This document shows positions 47,061 to 59,068 of a stretch of 64,000 bases of DNA, piece by piece. Source of the DNA: Avena insularis (Eukaryota > Streptophyta > Magnoliopsida > Poales > Poaceae); the NCBI GenBank assembly GCA_023614405.1, contig CM042688.1:64838253-64902252 (forward strand). Direction: 5' to 3'. A program made the position numbers and the translations under genes. Position 1 is the stretch's first letter; every line of letters begins with the position of its first letter. The notes beneath the pieces were generated by a model, which saw only the letters and a program-made list of their open reading frames with translations, had not been told where the DNA came from and made no database searches.

Positions 47061-47200
47061 TTTACATGCTAATGTGGATGACTAACTTTTTTGCATGCTA
47101 ATATGGATGGCTAACCTTCTTGCATGCTAATGTAGGTGGCTAACTTTTTGCATGCTAATGTGGATGGCTAACCTTATTGCATGCTAATATGGATGGTTGC
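47061..47200. repeat. Tandem repeat, about 32-base unit, five copies
   Basis: Unit of the type tgcatgctaatgtggatggctaacctt, repeated with small changes at about 47063, 47092, 47123, 47151 and 47179. Confidence 0.85.
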
Positions 47201-47957
47201 CTTTACTCAACATGCAAAACATACTACCATTGGATATAAGTTTTGATTTTGTTTGCATCTTGGACCAAAAAGATCAACCACCATAGCTAGTATCATGCAA
47301 AATAGAGATTTCACCGACATCGGTTTGTTGTGGTGGGAATAACAATCCAGCTACCACAAGACTAAAAAATTAAGGTGCAAAAGAAAGAATCCTATGATGC
47401 GGAAGAAGAAACAAATCAACAACCCAATTAGGATGCGAAAAGAGCTTTCAACAAGCATATCCAATCAGCCTCTACAATATGCTCCATGGAGGCATATAAA
47501 CTAGAGGTTGGGATAATCTTTTTTTGTTAGCATGACGTGCTCTCGGTATGACGCCGCTATTTTTTACATGCGGCTATCATTTCATTCAGTGTGCTCTGTA
47601 TATCTCATTCAATGGATATAGGCGTAAGTAGCTGGCTATTTTGCGTATTATAAAAATATTGTTTCTTCAAGTTACGATCGAGTCAACATTGGTCACACGT
47701 GCTCTAATAGTTTATAGTCTTTGCAACAAAGTGAAGATATATTATAAGAATATTGTTTCTTTATATTGTTTTTTTTGTTGTTTCTCTCTCACCATACAAC
47801 AGTGAATATTCGAGATGCCCTCACCTCACAACGGCGAGAAAATGTTACAAAGTGGACGAGCCAAAGGAAAACTAAAACCAGAGAAGGAAAACCACAAAAC
47901 CTCCCTATTCGACCCCTCCTCCCTCTCTCCGCCGCCGGCCGCCGCGCGAGCGCGACC

Positions 47958-50900
47958 ATGGCGCGCATCGTATCGCGCGCCCTTCCGTTCGCCTCGCGCT
48001 CGCACTTCCATCTCTCGCCGCCCCTCCGCGGCGCGGCGCTTCTCAGCTCCGCTCCGCTCGTCCCGCGCCTCCCCGCGGCTGCGTCCACAGCCTCGCTGCT
48101 CTCCTGGCGGGGGTTCACACCCACCCCCGAGCCCCCGCGCCCTGTGCCGCCTTTTGCAGGATTCCTCGCTGGCATACGCGGCTTACGAAGGGGCCGGCGC
48201 GGGCAGTCGGCGGCGAAGCGAGAGGAACCGCAGGACCCTGCGCCCCCGCCCTCGCCTCCGCCCCCGCCCAAGGAGACCGAGATCGAGCTCTGCGCCCGCA
48301 TCAGCGTCGACGAGGACTTGCCCGACGATATGGAAGTGCTGGTACACATTTCACCCAGTCAAACTTCTCTGTGTTGCGGCTAGGCTATTGTTACAAAAGT
48401 TGCCACAGGAAATACATGTAATAGTGTTATTTTGCGCAGCATTACCTGGATGATGTACCATGGAACGTTATTCTGATATTTCTGATCGATGTATAAACTC
48501 TGAACTATTAGTATCGCGACAGTTCATGCTTGGAGATTGGTAAATTATGAGTCATGTATTTACTGTTTCAAACTGGTCATGTTTGCCATTTATCAATAGG
48601 AAGTAGACACCGCCAGCGTAGTTCAGGGAGTACTTGTCATCTAGGTATATTTATATACAATAAGAGTTCTGGAATTTGTCTCATTTCCATCAGGATGATG
48701 TTTATTATGTTCAGTTCATTTTTTTCAATTTGTGCCTGAGTATTTGTTAATCTTTGCCTCCCATGTACACGCAGAACATTATAGAAATTCTGAAATTAAA
48801 TGTTCCCATGGCGATGAAAATTGCACTAGATGGACTTCTGGAGTACAACTACAAAACACGAGACACTTCAATAAGTGACATTGGGAAGTACGAAAAGGTT
48901 GAGGTTTCTGTGTTGCTATGCAATGATAACTTCATCCAGAACCTTAACAAAGAATGGAGAGGCGAGGACTGCGCTACGGATATGCTCTCAGTGTCACAGT
49001 CCATTCCAGATCTTGATGTTCCTACTGTAAGAACTAAGAACAAAGCAGCATTTGAAATATTTTCTGCTTTTACCATTGGCCATGCCATCCTGTTCTCTCT
49101 CTCACACACATTTTCTTTTTGCAGCTTATGTTGGGTGATATTGTAATATCAGTTGAAACAGCTGCAAGGCAAGCTGAGGAGAGAGGTCATACACTTCTTG
49201 ATGAAATGCGGGCTCTAGTGGTATGTTCTTCCCTTTTCTAATCCTGCTTACTGATTGTTATCCCCTCTCTGCCCCGCGTACTTTCCCTGGTGGAGTTCCC
49301 AACATCGTTTACTTGAATATTCACGCACAGTTCAACAGAGCAATTGTTTCCCAAACCACTTAGTCACATGATGTCTTGCATAGATTGGTGCAGATGATAT
49401 AATTTCTGCACGGATTGATTTATTGGTTTCCTTATATTTTATACTAGGTTCGTGGCCTGTTACGTCTTCTGGGTTTCGACCGTCAGACTAGTGATGAGGC
49501 TGCCATGGAAATGGAGAAGGAGGAGCTGCTCATTTTAAAAAGTCTAAGGTGGAAAGGGAAAGGTCTTGCTAAGACTGCTGTTGATTTGAGCAAGACTCAC
49601 ACGGAAACTTTGGATGGTATGTTCTTTTTTCATTTATGTAATCACTATCCTTGCCATTATCTGTGTCTTGAAATGCTTATCACACTCATATGATGATGTA
49701 ATCTAGCTCTTGCTGTCTAAGAATTTTCACAGGACAGGTGACAAATAGTCTAAAAAGAGCTGGCAGCCTGAGATTTTATAGACCAAAGTTCAAGTATATC
49801 TTCTGTGATTTGGACGGTACATCACCAATGCATTGCTTGTTGCACATATTTGATACATTCAGTGTAGATTCTATATATATTTACAGTAGGATATTAATTG
49901 TGTTCTTTTGTGAGATTAGGTACGCTGCTCAACAGTAAAAGTCAAGTTACAACAAGGAATGCAGAAGCTCTAAAGGAAGCTAGGTCGAGAGGAGTAAACA
50001 TAGTTATCGCCACAGGAAAGGTATTATAACTTTTCCCTTGCTGTTTGCTAGTTGTTCCTACACCTGAAGGGTTATAGATCATTTAAGCCGTTAGTTTTCC
50101 CTGGTACATGTTAGATTTTCTGTTTTTTGATAAACAGCTGCAGACAGCTATCTATTAACGTACTAAATTGGCGACACTTATTATGGATCGGAGGGAGTAC
50201 CTTAAATGGTTGGAAAGACTCCAACCAGGAGATTACAGAGAAGAAACATTGAAATAAATGCACTAGAGCTTGGAGGTAGGGCTTAGACTAGACGAAAACA
50301 TAAAAGAATATAGTCAAGGAACATCAAGATGCTAAAATTGATTTATCTTGCTGGAGGCTGGAGATACTACGCCAGTTTGGGCATCTGATTCTTTTTCTGA
50401 ACCAGTAATGTACCATTGATGATGCTTAGTATCCCACTAAGTCTACAAAAACTTTTGCCCTCCTTTCAAATCCTGTTTAAATATTTTGATAGATGGGGAC
50501 TGATTAATGATATTGGTTTAAAAATGTAAAATATTGGTTTAAAAAGATGAACATAGTGAGGAATTATCTCACCATGGTTTTTAAAGCGTCCGAGCGCTTT
50601 AAAGCGCTGGGGGGCGCCTTGACGCCTAGGCGCTCGAAGCGCGAAGCGAGGCGACGCTTTATGGTGATTACTAAAGCGCCTAGGGCACACGTGCATCAGT
50701 ATATCATGGGCACAAATGCACAGCCAGCACTGCAGCACACTAGCACATCAGCAACACGGGCACCACAAAGTAATACTAGTACATGCTCACAGGCTCACAG
50801 CAAACAGCAGCCAGTTACAGAACACTAGAACAGAGCAAAGCCAGCAGCAACTGAGGCGGAAGAGAAAAGAGAGAAGGAGGAGGGAGGGGAAGCAATAGCT

Positions 50901-53900
50901 TCTGCCCTGCTGGGGAATGGATGCGCCAGGCGGAGGAGAGGCCCTGAAGCTTGGCCGGAGAGGAGTAGGCCGGCGGAGGAGGGAGGAATTGGCCGGAGAA
51001 GGAGGGGATCTGGCGGAGGAGGAGCTGGCCGCCAGAGAGGAGAGAGCTCCTCTCTCTCTCAGTCGACTGGATTAGGTCACGGGTCAGTTCCCCTCTCTCT
51101 CCCCTCTCTATTCCCTCTCAATCGGCCCCCAATTCCCCTTCAATCCCGCCCAATTTCTGTTTCCCCGCTCGCTAGCTCCCAGTTCCCGCTCGACCTCGCC
51201 ATGGCGTCCAAAGTCGATCGAAGCGACAACTTAGCCGCCTAGGCGACGACCTGGGCGCCTCAAAGCCGGAATCTGGACGCCTTCGTACAAAGTCTGAAGC
51301 GGGCACGACGCTTTCCCGTCTCGGGGCGCTCCGACGCTGAAGCCTCGCCTAGGCGACGCCTACGCGACGGCTTAAAAACCATGTATCTCACGGAAAAAAA
51401 TTGTTCCTGCGGAGATGAGAAATTCGCTTATGCAAAATAGGTCTTATATCCTCGCTGGAAAGAAGCTCACCTGGATTCGTTAATTGCCAGAATTGACAGT
51501 TCAGCAAGAAAAAATTGTGGGAGAAGAATTTGTGGAGCAGACAGGGGACTCTATCAGGTGGGTCATTGAATAAGTGATTTGCTGGACAACAAGCTACTGG
51601 AAGAAACACTGGTTACTTGCTGCGTACAGAAGGGCCTCCTCACGTGACAGACCCGCTGCCTTATTTATTAGACCGTCAAGAAAATTACTATGCCATCGCA
51701 TAACATTTTTAATGCTCTCAGGACCCACTGCTGTCATCAATACAAACCTCTTTCTTTGGACCAAACCAAAACCATCTAAGGCTTAACTAAGAAACTTACC
51801 AAAAGCTGCCTTTCGACCAAACTTCTCATTTGCTTTGTTTTTATTCTATTGTCTTGAATGGAATAAGTCAGTATAGTACTAAACCAGTGAATGGAACTCG
51901 GCAGATCTCTCTTACTTCACTGATTATTTCTGTTTGACATTGTGATATATGTTGTGATAAACTCAAAATGCTGATAATTGTTTTGCTTCCATGCTCATTT
52001 TGGAAACAGACACGCCCAGCTGCCATTAATGCTCTTAACATGGTGGATTTATCTGGAAGAACTGGCATTGTTTCAGAATCTTCACCTGGTATATTTCTTC
52101 AGGTAGGTCGAAAGTATGTTTTCAAGGAAAATACTTAATCTTGTCAGAAATAAATTGTCTTGATGCGCTGGTGAAAATGTAGCATATTTATCCATCCTGA
52201 TCATGTTCATTGTGCTAGCATTCGCTCGGTTAGAGATATGTCAGTGGAGGTCCATATTAACATGTTCTCACATCTGTTGACTCCAGAATGCATGCTGCCA
52301 CATTACTGTGTTTACATCCTAATCAAATCTGCTTGGAATAAAGCGTACTTGAAGTTCTATTCTTACAGTATATTATTATAGCTCACCTTTTTGATCTGTA
52401 TATCGAGTTATGGTGTCAAATTTAGTCCTGAGTTAGTCTAGCTGTTCTTATCTCTCTGCATTCAAAGCTGGATTTGCACGCGTTCCTGGAAAATTGTGCT
52501 GCTGATATTTCCTCTCGCTGGCCTATTTTAAGCATGTTTATTAGTAGCTTGCACTTAAAAATATTGACATATATGAAATCATAAAGGCTGATGGCGTCAT
52601 TTGAAGAGGCCATGTCGTTCTGTGCATCTACTCAATTCTGTAATGTGCTATTCTAAACTTGACGTTCCCTCACATGCTGTGTATTATCTCGGGTTATGGT
52701 TGTTCTGTTGCAGTATAGTGTTTCGAAGAGCATACGTGATTATTCCCATGAGCATTGTCCTTATTCTTGTTAGGTTATATCTTCCAATTGTAGGGGCTGC
52801 TGGTTTATGGTTTGGAAGGGAGAGAAATTTATAAAAAAACTTTGGACCAAGATGTATGCCGAGAGGTAAGCCACAACTTTTCTTTTCTTTTGCTACGATT
52901 GGATCTGTTATTGTATCTCTCCAGCAAAATACTTCTACATTTGCAAAATTAGTGACACGTTATGGCATGCTGCAGGCATTCTCATATTCTTTGGAGCACA
53001 AGATACCATTAGTAGCATTTAGCCAGGATCGTTGTTTTTCTTTGTTTGAGGACCCTCTGATTGCTTCTCTCCATGACGTATACCATGAACCTAAGGTATG
53101 ATGGGGTGCGCTAGTCCATTCTGTAGCAAATCTCGGCTATATGTATTCCTATTGATTTGACTATACATGGGATTCTTCTTGCAGGCTGAAATAGTGTCAT
53201 CTGTTGATCAGATCTTGGGAACAGCTGAGATACAGGTACTGTGCTTAGCTAGTAGTATCAATTACATTTTGGAGATCATTTCTGCACAAATCATTTAATG
53301 TCCCTTCACTTCAAAACTAAGGGCATGGGGATGAAGGGCATTGTCTTAATCACATTATGATAAACATTTAAGTAGCTCGTTTTTTCAAAGCGCATCGGTC
53401 ATTTCGAAGAACACAAGCTTTCCTTTTGGACAAAGTTAAGGGCAGAGGTTGTTGCATCCTAGCTTGCATTTTACTTAACCACTATAAATTTTATTTGCAG
53501 AATACAAATATGTCCATGTGGCTGGCCAAAGATTAATAATTCGTTGAACAAACAAATCTGAACACATCTAAAAATTTAATGCGCGGAACAAACAAGCTGC
53601 TATTTTGATTGCATTTGGCATTTATATTTATAGAGATTCTTATAAACATGGCTGAATCTTTTGAAGAAGAAATTTTTTAGCAGTTGAGAATGCTAAGGTC
53701 TGTTATAGCTTGACTATGCCACCATATTTTGTCCAGAAAGTACTGTTCATTGGAACTTCTGAGGAGATCTCTTCCACATTGAGGCCATACTGGACAAATG
53801 CAATAGAAGAAAGGGCCGGTATTGTTCAGGGACAGCCTGACATGCTTGAGCTTGTACCACCTGCAACTTCGAAGGGCAGCGGGGTGAAGATTTTGTTGGA

Positions 53901-54337
53901 TCATCTTTGCATTAGTCCGGATGAGGTACAAGCTCTTTGGTTCTCCGCTATACCTTCCATGGTTCAAGCCAAATGTTACTGCATTTTCTTCTCTCGGTTC
54001 CTTTTATTGCAAATCACCATCTAATCTTGACCATTTCTGTTTTTTAACAAATTAACATGATCAAAAAGTAAAATCACTTTTTAAAAGAAACTTTATTTTT
54101 TAAGCTTCCAATACCATGGGGGTATTAATGCCCTTGCATTATTTCTAACTTGTAACCTTTTCCTGCAAGGTAATGGCAATCGGAGATGGAGAAAATGACA
54201 TAGAAATGCTACAACTAGCATCTCTAGGTGTTGCTATGGCAAACGGGGCCGAGAAGACCAAAGCAGTAGCAAATGTAATCGGCGCTACCAACGATGAAGA
54301 TGGAGTCGCACAGGCTATCTATGACTATGCTTTCTAA
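47958..54337 (+). CDS. YBEY: Plastid YBEY-type endoribonuclease fused to a HAD hydrolase
   Basis: Twelve exons: 47958-48341, 48775-49026, 49125-49220, 49448-49616, 49733-49816, 49920-50020, 52010-52102, 52794-52865, 52976-53095, 53185-53235, 53737-53925, 54170-54337. All junctions are GT-AG and the joined frame gives 592 residues without a stop. Residues 1 to about 100 are Arg/Ala/Ser/Pro-rich, fitting a plastid transit peptide. A YbeY domain follows (LNKEWRGEDCATDMLS, LGDIVISVETAARQAEERG). Its metal motif, normally HGxLHLxGxDH, reads RGLLRLLGFDR: all three zinc-binding histidines are arginine. The C-terminal half is a Cof-type HAD phosphatase: DLDGTLL (nucleophile loop), VIATGK, and GVKILLDHL...GDGENDIEML. 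The architecture matches the Arabidopsis chloroplast YBEY protein (At2g25870), needed for plastid rRNA processing. HAD activity looks possible; nuclease activity looks lost. Confidence 0.93.
50164..50196. mobile_element. Stowaway MITE end fragment
   Basis: Ends ggatcggagggagta, the reverse complement of the TA-CTCCCTCCGATCC Stowaway end. The partner end is missing. Confidence 0.6.
50573..51383. mobile_element. hAT-type MITE with GC-rich subterminal repeats
   Basis: Inverted ends CATGGTTTTTAA(A)GC / CATGGTTTTTAAGCC and a perfect 8-bp target duplication TATCTCAC (50565-50572, 51384-51391) point to the hAT superfamily. About 130 bases at each end are packed with gcgcc(t)aggcg-type motifs; the middle carries a polypurine stretch with no recognisable transposase. 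Confidence 0.9.
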
Positions 54338-55368
54338 CAGCCGCTGACAAGCATATCAGGATAGGATTATCTTCTTTTTTGGTTCCCCATCGTGTTCTGG
54401 GTCCACCAAAATAACAAGTTTTTATCCATACATTTTTCAACAAGATTATGCAGGGTTGTGGTCACAGCAACCGCTAAGAGAGAGTTGGGACATTTTGATT
54501 GTTAGGCAGATCTATTTTTTGGTTGGCTCTCAGTGATGACCCACCGTCCTTTTGTTACAGGGATATCTGTAAAACATTGTTCCATCTCTGATAACCAAGG
54601 GCTGCTTTCTGTTCTTCTCACATTTTTTGAGCTGTTACTTTTCCCCTTGTTATGCTGAGAAATAACCAGGATAATCATATACCATGGTTCAGAATTCAGA
54701 TATACTACATGGAATGTTGTCAATCTGCCACTGCAGTGAAAAGAGATGTTCATTATTCACTATGCCAGGAACTTTGACGGCGACGAGCTCCTGAACCTAC
54801 TTAAAGCGGTAAGTTCGCTGGTAAATTGTATGATATCATGTTCGAAGCTAGAGTACTTGTTGTGAGTGCTCAATGTGCACAAAGTTTTAACTGAGAAGGG
54901 ATATTTTGTGTTGGCCAAGCAAGGCTGGCACTGGTTTCGCTGATATGAGGAAGCGCCTTATCCACAAAATGATAGCCTTGTCCACGCTTATGATCCTCGA
55001 TGGATACTAAAAGGTAGCATGATTTAGTCCTATCCCCTGTGTAAGTGAACCGAGTCGTGCTGAATTATTGTGCTCTAAAGAACATGGCTTCCCCCATGGG
55101 GGTTGGTATTTTACATGGAATGTTGTCAATCTGCCACTGCAGCAGTCATAAGAAAATGTTGGGTATACAACCACCGGTCTCTCTATTTACACATTCGAAT
55201 CAGTGTCTCTCTGAACAATATGGCTCTGTTGTCAGGGCACCAGAGAAACAGAAAAAAAACTCTCTTACATCTGACAGGCTAATACGCCTGCCAGGAAAAA
55301 AATCCTCAATGGAGAGAGGTGAAGCCGCCGCCGCTGGGTGTGACAGAACACTTCGATCTCGCCCTGAC
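54338..55368. other. Intergenic between convergent genes
   Basis: Contains the 3' untranslated ends of both neighbours. A perfect 30-base direct repeat lies at 54707-54736 and 55113-55142. No gene is supported; a short in-frame string after 54770 (FDGDELLNLLKAV) may be a relic but has no context. Confidence 0.6.
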
Positions 55369-55991
55369 CTACTGACGGTACGCGCTCTTGTTCACAGGGA
55401 TCGGGGGAGGCCTGTAGAGCATGTTGGCGGCGCCGCCGTTCCGAGCCATCAGGTTCGCGCAGGAACTCCCGGCGGGCTTGCCTACCCCCTTGCCGCCGTT
55501 AGGACCAGGCGCAGGACAGCAGGCCTCCTCATCCAGATCCACATAGCTCTTGATCTTCTTGTGCGGCCGCTTCTTGCGCAGATCCTCCAGGCATCTGACC
55601 TCCGCCATGCAGTGGAACGACTGGGACTTGCCGTCGTAGTATCTGGACAACCCTTTCCTGCAGAGAAGAGCACGGTTGTTGTGAGGAAACTATTCTTCGG
55701 TTGTACATATGTTGATATGCAGAAGTGGGGTATTTTTCTTCAGAAAACTTACTTGGCAGGGAGCTCCGCCTTCACGGATGACATGTCGTAGACGCTATCG
55801 GAGTTCATCCCCCGCGCGGCCGTCTTCGGCGCCACCTGCAGCCCACCAAACTGGCCGTGTTCCTGTGCTTCGAGGTCTGAAAGCCGGGCCTCGTCGTCCG
55901 AGTCGCCGGAGATGGAAGACGAGGTCTCGAACAGATCTTCATCGTCTTCCTGGTGCGCCGGGAGGACTGGAGCTCCGTCGAATCTCCCCAT
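55369..55991 (-). CDS. OXS3-like protein (oxidative stress 3 family)
   Basis: Two exons on the minus strand: 55991-55753 and 55657-55369, joined through GTAAGT and TCTGCAG sites, giving 175 residues from ATG at 55991 to TAG. The N-terminal part is acidic and serine-rich (ETSSSISGDSDDEARLSDLE). The exon junction lies in the family's hallmark block, KKGLSRYYDGKSQSFHCMAEV, followed by CLEDLRKKRPHKKIKSY. This block defines the plant OXS3 family, nuclear proteins linked to stress tolerance and chromatin-associated regulation in Arabidopsis; the exact role of this member is inferred only by family. The tail is rich in Gly, Pro and Asn. It faces the YBEY/HAD gene tail to tail, about 1 kb apart. Nothing looks damaged. 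Confidence 0.85.
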
Positions 55992-56161
55992 GGCTGCGAT
56001 CTTCTTCCGGATGGTTTCTGGAACGCGGATGGATGGATGGACCTCGAGAGAAAAAGGTATGTGTGTATGGATGGATATGCTGTATTCTTCTTCTTCAGTT
56101 CTTGTTGGTAGTGGTTTGCTTCCTCTGTTTCACGACCTTTCCATTGTGGCAGTGGGGTGGG

Positions 56162-56173
56162 TATATATAGAGC
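56162..56173 (-). promoter_or_regulatory. TATA box of the OXS3-like gene
   Basis: The minus strand reads ctctatatatac about 170 bases before the start codon at 55991, the right distance for a plant core promoter with a leader of around 130-140 bases. The transcribed leader contains short ccat(cc) repeats. Confidence 0.65.
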
Positions 56174-58402
56174 CCCAGCTGGAAACGGGATAACGCTGGC
56201 TGGCTGGCCGCTGGGTGCGTGCCCGCTTTGCTTTCAAACGCCCGCCGCCCGCCCGCGTAGTGCGCTTTGACTAATCCATATACTCAACGCAATTTGCTGC
56301 ATCCGGTGACATCATCACCAGCCTTCTGCTTCCGTCTATTTGCGCGAGTTAGGTTCTCCTCTACGGGACACTGACATGGAACCCATACGCATTTATTTAT
56401 CTCTCTATTTATTTTTCAAATAGAAAAAGGAGGAGGAGGAGTAGTAGTATTAAAGTTTGTTGGCCACTTCCACATGCATGCCTTCGGCGGATTCTGCTGC
56501 TGGTGCTGCCCTGATCTGATCTTATCTCCTTAGTTTGTTCGGTGGGGCCCGGACACCAGGTTCGGTTTATCCCTTCCGCTGCTGGCGAACAGAGCTGGGT
56601 CTCTGAGGCTGACATCTAGACCGTGGAGGTGGATGGCATGTTGTGGTGGAGACCATGCCTTGCAAGTCACCATATCGATCGCGTATGAACGGAGCGGAGC
56701 CACGACACGCGGCAAGATGCTGCTGGGTTGTGATGCTAATCGGGATCTCAGTCGGTGGTCCTCGCTAAACGAGACTGTACTAGTAGTGCTACACTAGTGC
56801 TAAATTGAAGATAACTGTCAAGGAAATTTACGGCTCGAAAGAGATACTCTACCAAAACTGTACCGTACCATTTCGAGAAATTTATACCGCTAGATTTTGG
56901 AGCCTGTATTTTTGACTAGTTAGAGCAATCTAATCCCCTAAAAAAGACCAAAATTATAAAAATCGGAAGACTTCGCGACTTTTCGGTTTTGGAGCATTTT
57001 TTGACCTGACCAGACCAAAAGCCTTATAACGTCCAGGCCAGTAAGTATTTTACCGACCACCGTAAATCGTCCCGCTCGAGCGGTATATCTACCATGTGGG
57101 AAATAAATAAAGGGCGAGAACCGCCTGTGGCCTCACTCTCTTCGTCGTCTCTCCTCCCTCGCCGGTGACCAAATTCATCGCATCCAACTGCCAAATCCCA
57201 CCGCCCGTCGTAGATCCATGCGATTGTCGGCAATATGTGGCCTAGGAACTCCTCAATCGGAGCTGGGGGCGACCGGGTGGCGCGGCCGCGGAAACCCCGC
57301 CGCCCACGACTTCAACAAGGAGCGCATCCGTCACCCGTGCTCGCTCGGGGAAAGGAGGCACGCGCTGCACAAGTGGACAAACCGGAATGAGATGTCACCG
57401 GCGTCACTCCACTGGTGGAACGACGCGGAAGCTGGGAGTTCGTGGGGCGTCGCTCGGCGCGCTCCAAGCCTCCCATAGCCCTCTGACTTCAACGACGTCT
57501 ACGACTTCGAGGACGACGACACTTTCGAGTGAACCTAGACCCTAAAAGAAGGTTATATATACTTTCTTCACAAATTTAAAACATCTTATATTTAGAAACA
57601 GACGGAGTAGTGTTTCTAGTCTAGATTTCAAATATCTTCTGTGTGTGTATAAAACTGATTAGGAGCTTTTGGAAAGAGCGGTGCTAGACACCAAGCAAAA
57701 TTTCGACAAGGTCTTAACCATCAGAAATACATGTGGATTGGATTGAGCTACACAAAGGAGTTCCACCAGAGAACTCTTTCCTTGGCTGAAGGGGCACTCC
57801 TTCCTCTGTCGAAGGGACACGTGTGGACGTGTGGTTGTTCCTCCTTCGGATTTACTCATAAACATATACGGTACATCCATCCTTTTCTTTTGCTGCTCTG
57901 AATACGATCATCCTACAAAAAGTTCCTTTTGCGTCTCTTTGGGCGCTGGATCACCGCACACCCACACGATCGGTTTCACGTCTCGGACAAAATGTGTAAA
58001 ATGCGATTCCATGGACAGTAGGTGATCACACGTGTTTGGTTTTCCGCATCGCATCGCACTTAGTTTCTCCTTCCTTGGCTTGAGTTGCACGGGATAAAAG
58101 AGGGAGGGAGAAGCAACCGTCCGTTCCGTGTGGCGTAGCTCTCGAACCTAAAGTGGCACTCCATCGTCACATTATCTTTCGTGCTTAACAAAAAACCATT
58201 TATGGTTTAAAAGACGCACGAGAAAAATGGTGCGTCTCGACGTCACCGGTGTGCATTATTGTTGCGAAAGGACTGTACGTCGTCGATCAATCTCACCAGC
58301 CCACACGGCATGATTTTTTAGTACCTTTGAAGATATAATTAGGAATTACCCATGAAAAATAATGTAATCAGGAATTTATTCTGATTGATAATTCGGAGTA
58401 AG
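56174..58402. other. Intergenic, no supported gene
   Basis: A GC-rich stretch at 57115-57540 has a plus-strand open frame (57218-57478) followed by more codon-like sequence (DFNDVYDFEDDDTFE) in another frame; I do not recognise the protein and suspect a decayed gene fragment. A Stowaway/Thalos-type MITE end is at about 57555-57612. The rest shows nothing I can name. Confidence 0.5.
57555..57612. mobile_element. Stowaway-type MITE end fragment
   Basis: aaaacatcttatatttagaaacagacggagta matches the right end of Thalos-like Stowaway elements; the left partner end is not clear. Confidence 0.55.
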
Positions 58403-59068
58403 TAAAAACTTGCGGGATAGACGATTGAGGTGCCGAACCGGTACGGGCATAGAGAGGCGACGCAAACCCATCTCGGTGCTCCCACCGGCGACGCCGCTGG
58501 TCTGCTCCGTCTTCGGTGGCCTCGGGGGTGTGGTAGACCACGACCTCTCGCCAGTGGGAGGTTTTCTCGCTCTTTATTTAGGTTTTTTTCAGTGTCTTTC
58601 TCGGGATGTTGAGGTGACGGCTACATCTTGAGGTTAGAATAAAGTTCTCCCCGTTCTATCCTCGCCCCGGTGGTGCATCTAGCGTCGACGGAGGGCGCGT
58701 GGAGTCATGTGTCCGGGAATCTCCTGGGTTCTAATCCGTTTTCATGTTTGTTTATGAGAGTTCAGGTCAGTCTCTACCGATTTACGAATGTCATCATTGA
58801 CGATGGTTGTTACTTTAGTGCGCTGGTCCTTTGAGACCTTTTCACGACGACTTTCCGTTTATCTACTACAACAAGCTCTACTACGATAAAATTTGCCAGG
58901 CTCCGGATGGAGGGGCGAGGACAGCGGCGCGCGCCTTTAGCTCGTGCTACTGTTTGTAGGCTTCGCTAGGTGGTCTATAGAACTATTTGTAATGTTTATT
59001 ACTTTTAGTATTCTTTATACTACTGTTGATGATTATTAATAAACCGGTGGAATTTTGAAAAAAAAACT
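58403..59068 (+). mobile_element. Possible retroposon ending in poly-A
   Basis: The stretch ends aataaaccggtggaattttgaaaaaaaaa at about 59059-59068, like a retroposed 3' end. The sequence after it, aaacttggcgaga, resembles the sequence at its start, aaaacttgcggga (about 58406), a possible imperfect target duplication. No coding domain seen; it could be a 5'-truncated LINE tail or a processed transcript. Confidence 0.4.

Larger units (their letters stand above)
46061..47957. other. Intergenic region upstream of the YBEY/HAD gene
   Basis: No gene is supported. It holds a direct repeat (46551-46662), a small Stowaway MITE (46792-46871) and a 32-base tandem repeat (47061-47200). The last 150 bases before 47958 are CT-rich and should include the gene's 5' leader and core promoter; I see no convincing TATA box. 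Confidence 0.6.
50021..52009 (+). other. Intron 6 of the YBEY/HAD gene, expanded by transposons
   Basis: 1989 bases, far longer than the gene's other introns. It contains one Stowaway end (50164-50196) and an 811-bp hAT-type MITE (50573-51383). GT at 50021 and AG at 52008-52009 are intact, and the flanking exons keep phase 0. Confidence 0.85.

Noticed and set aside
47789..48349. Minus-strand open frame opposite exon 1 of the YBEY/HAD gene
   Set aside because: Glycine/arginine-rich shadow of the GC-rich transit-peptide exon; no domain and no splice logic.
50547..50898. Open frames inside the hAT-type MITE
   Set aside because: They translate the subterminal GC-rich repeats and polypurine stretch of a non-coding MITE.
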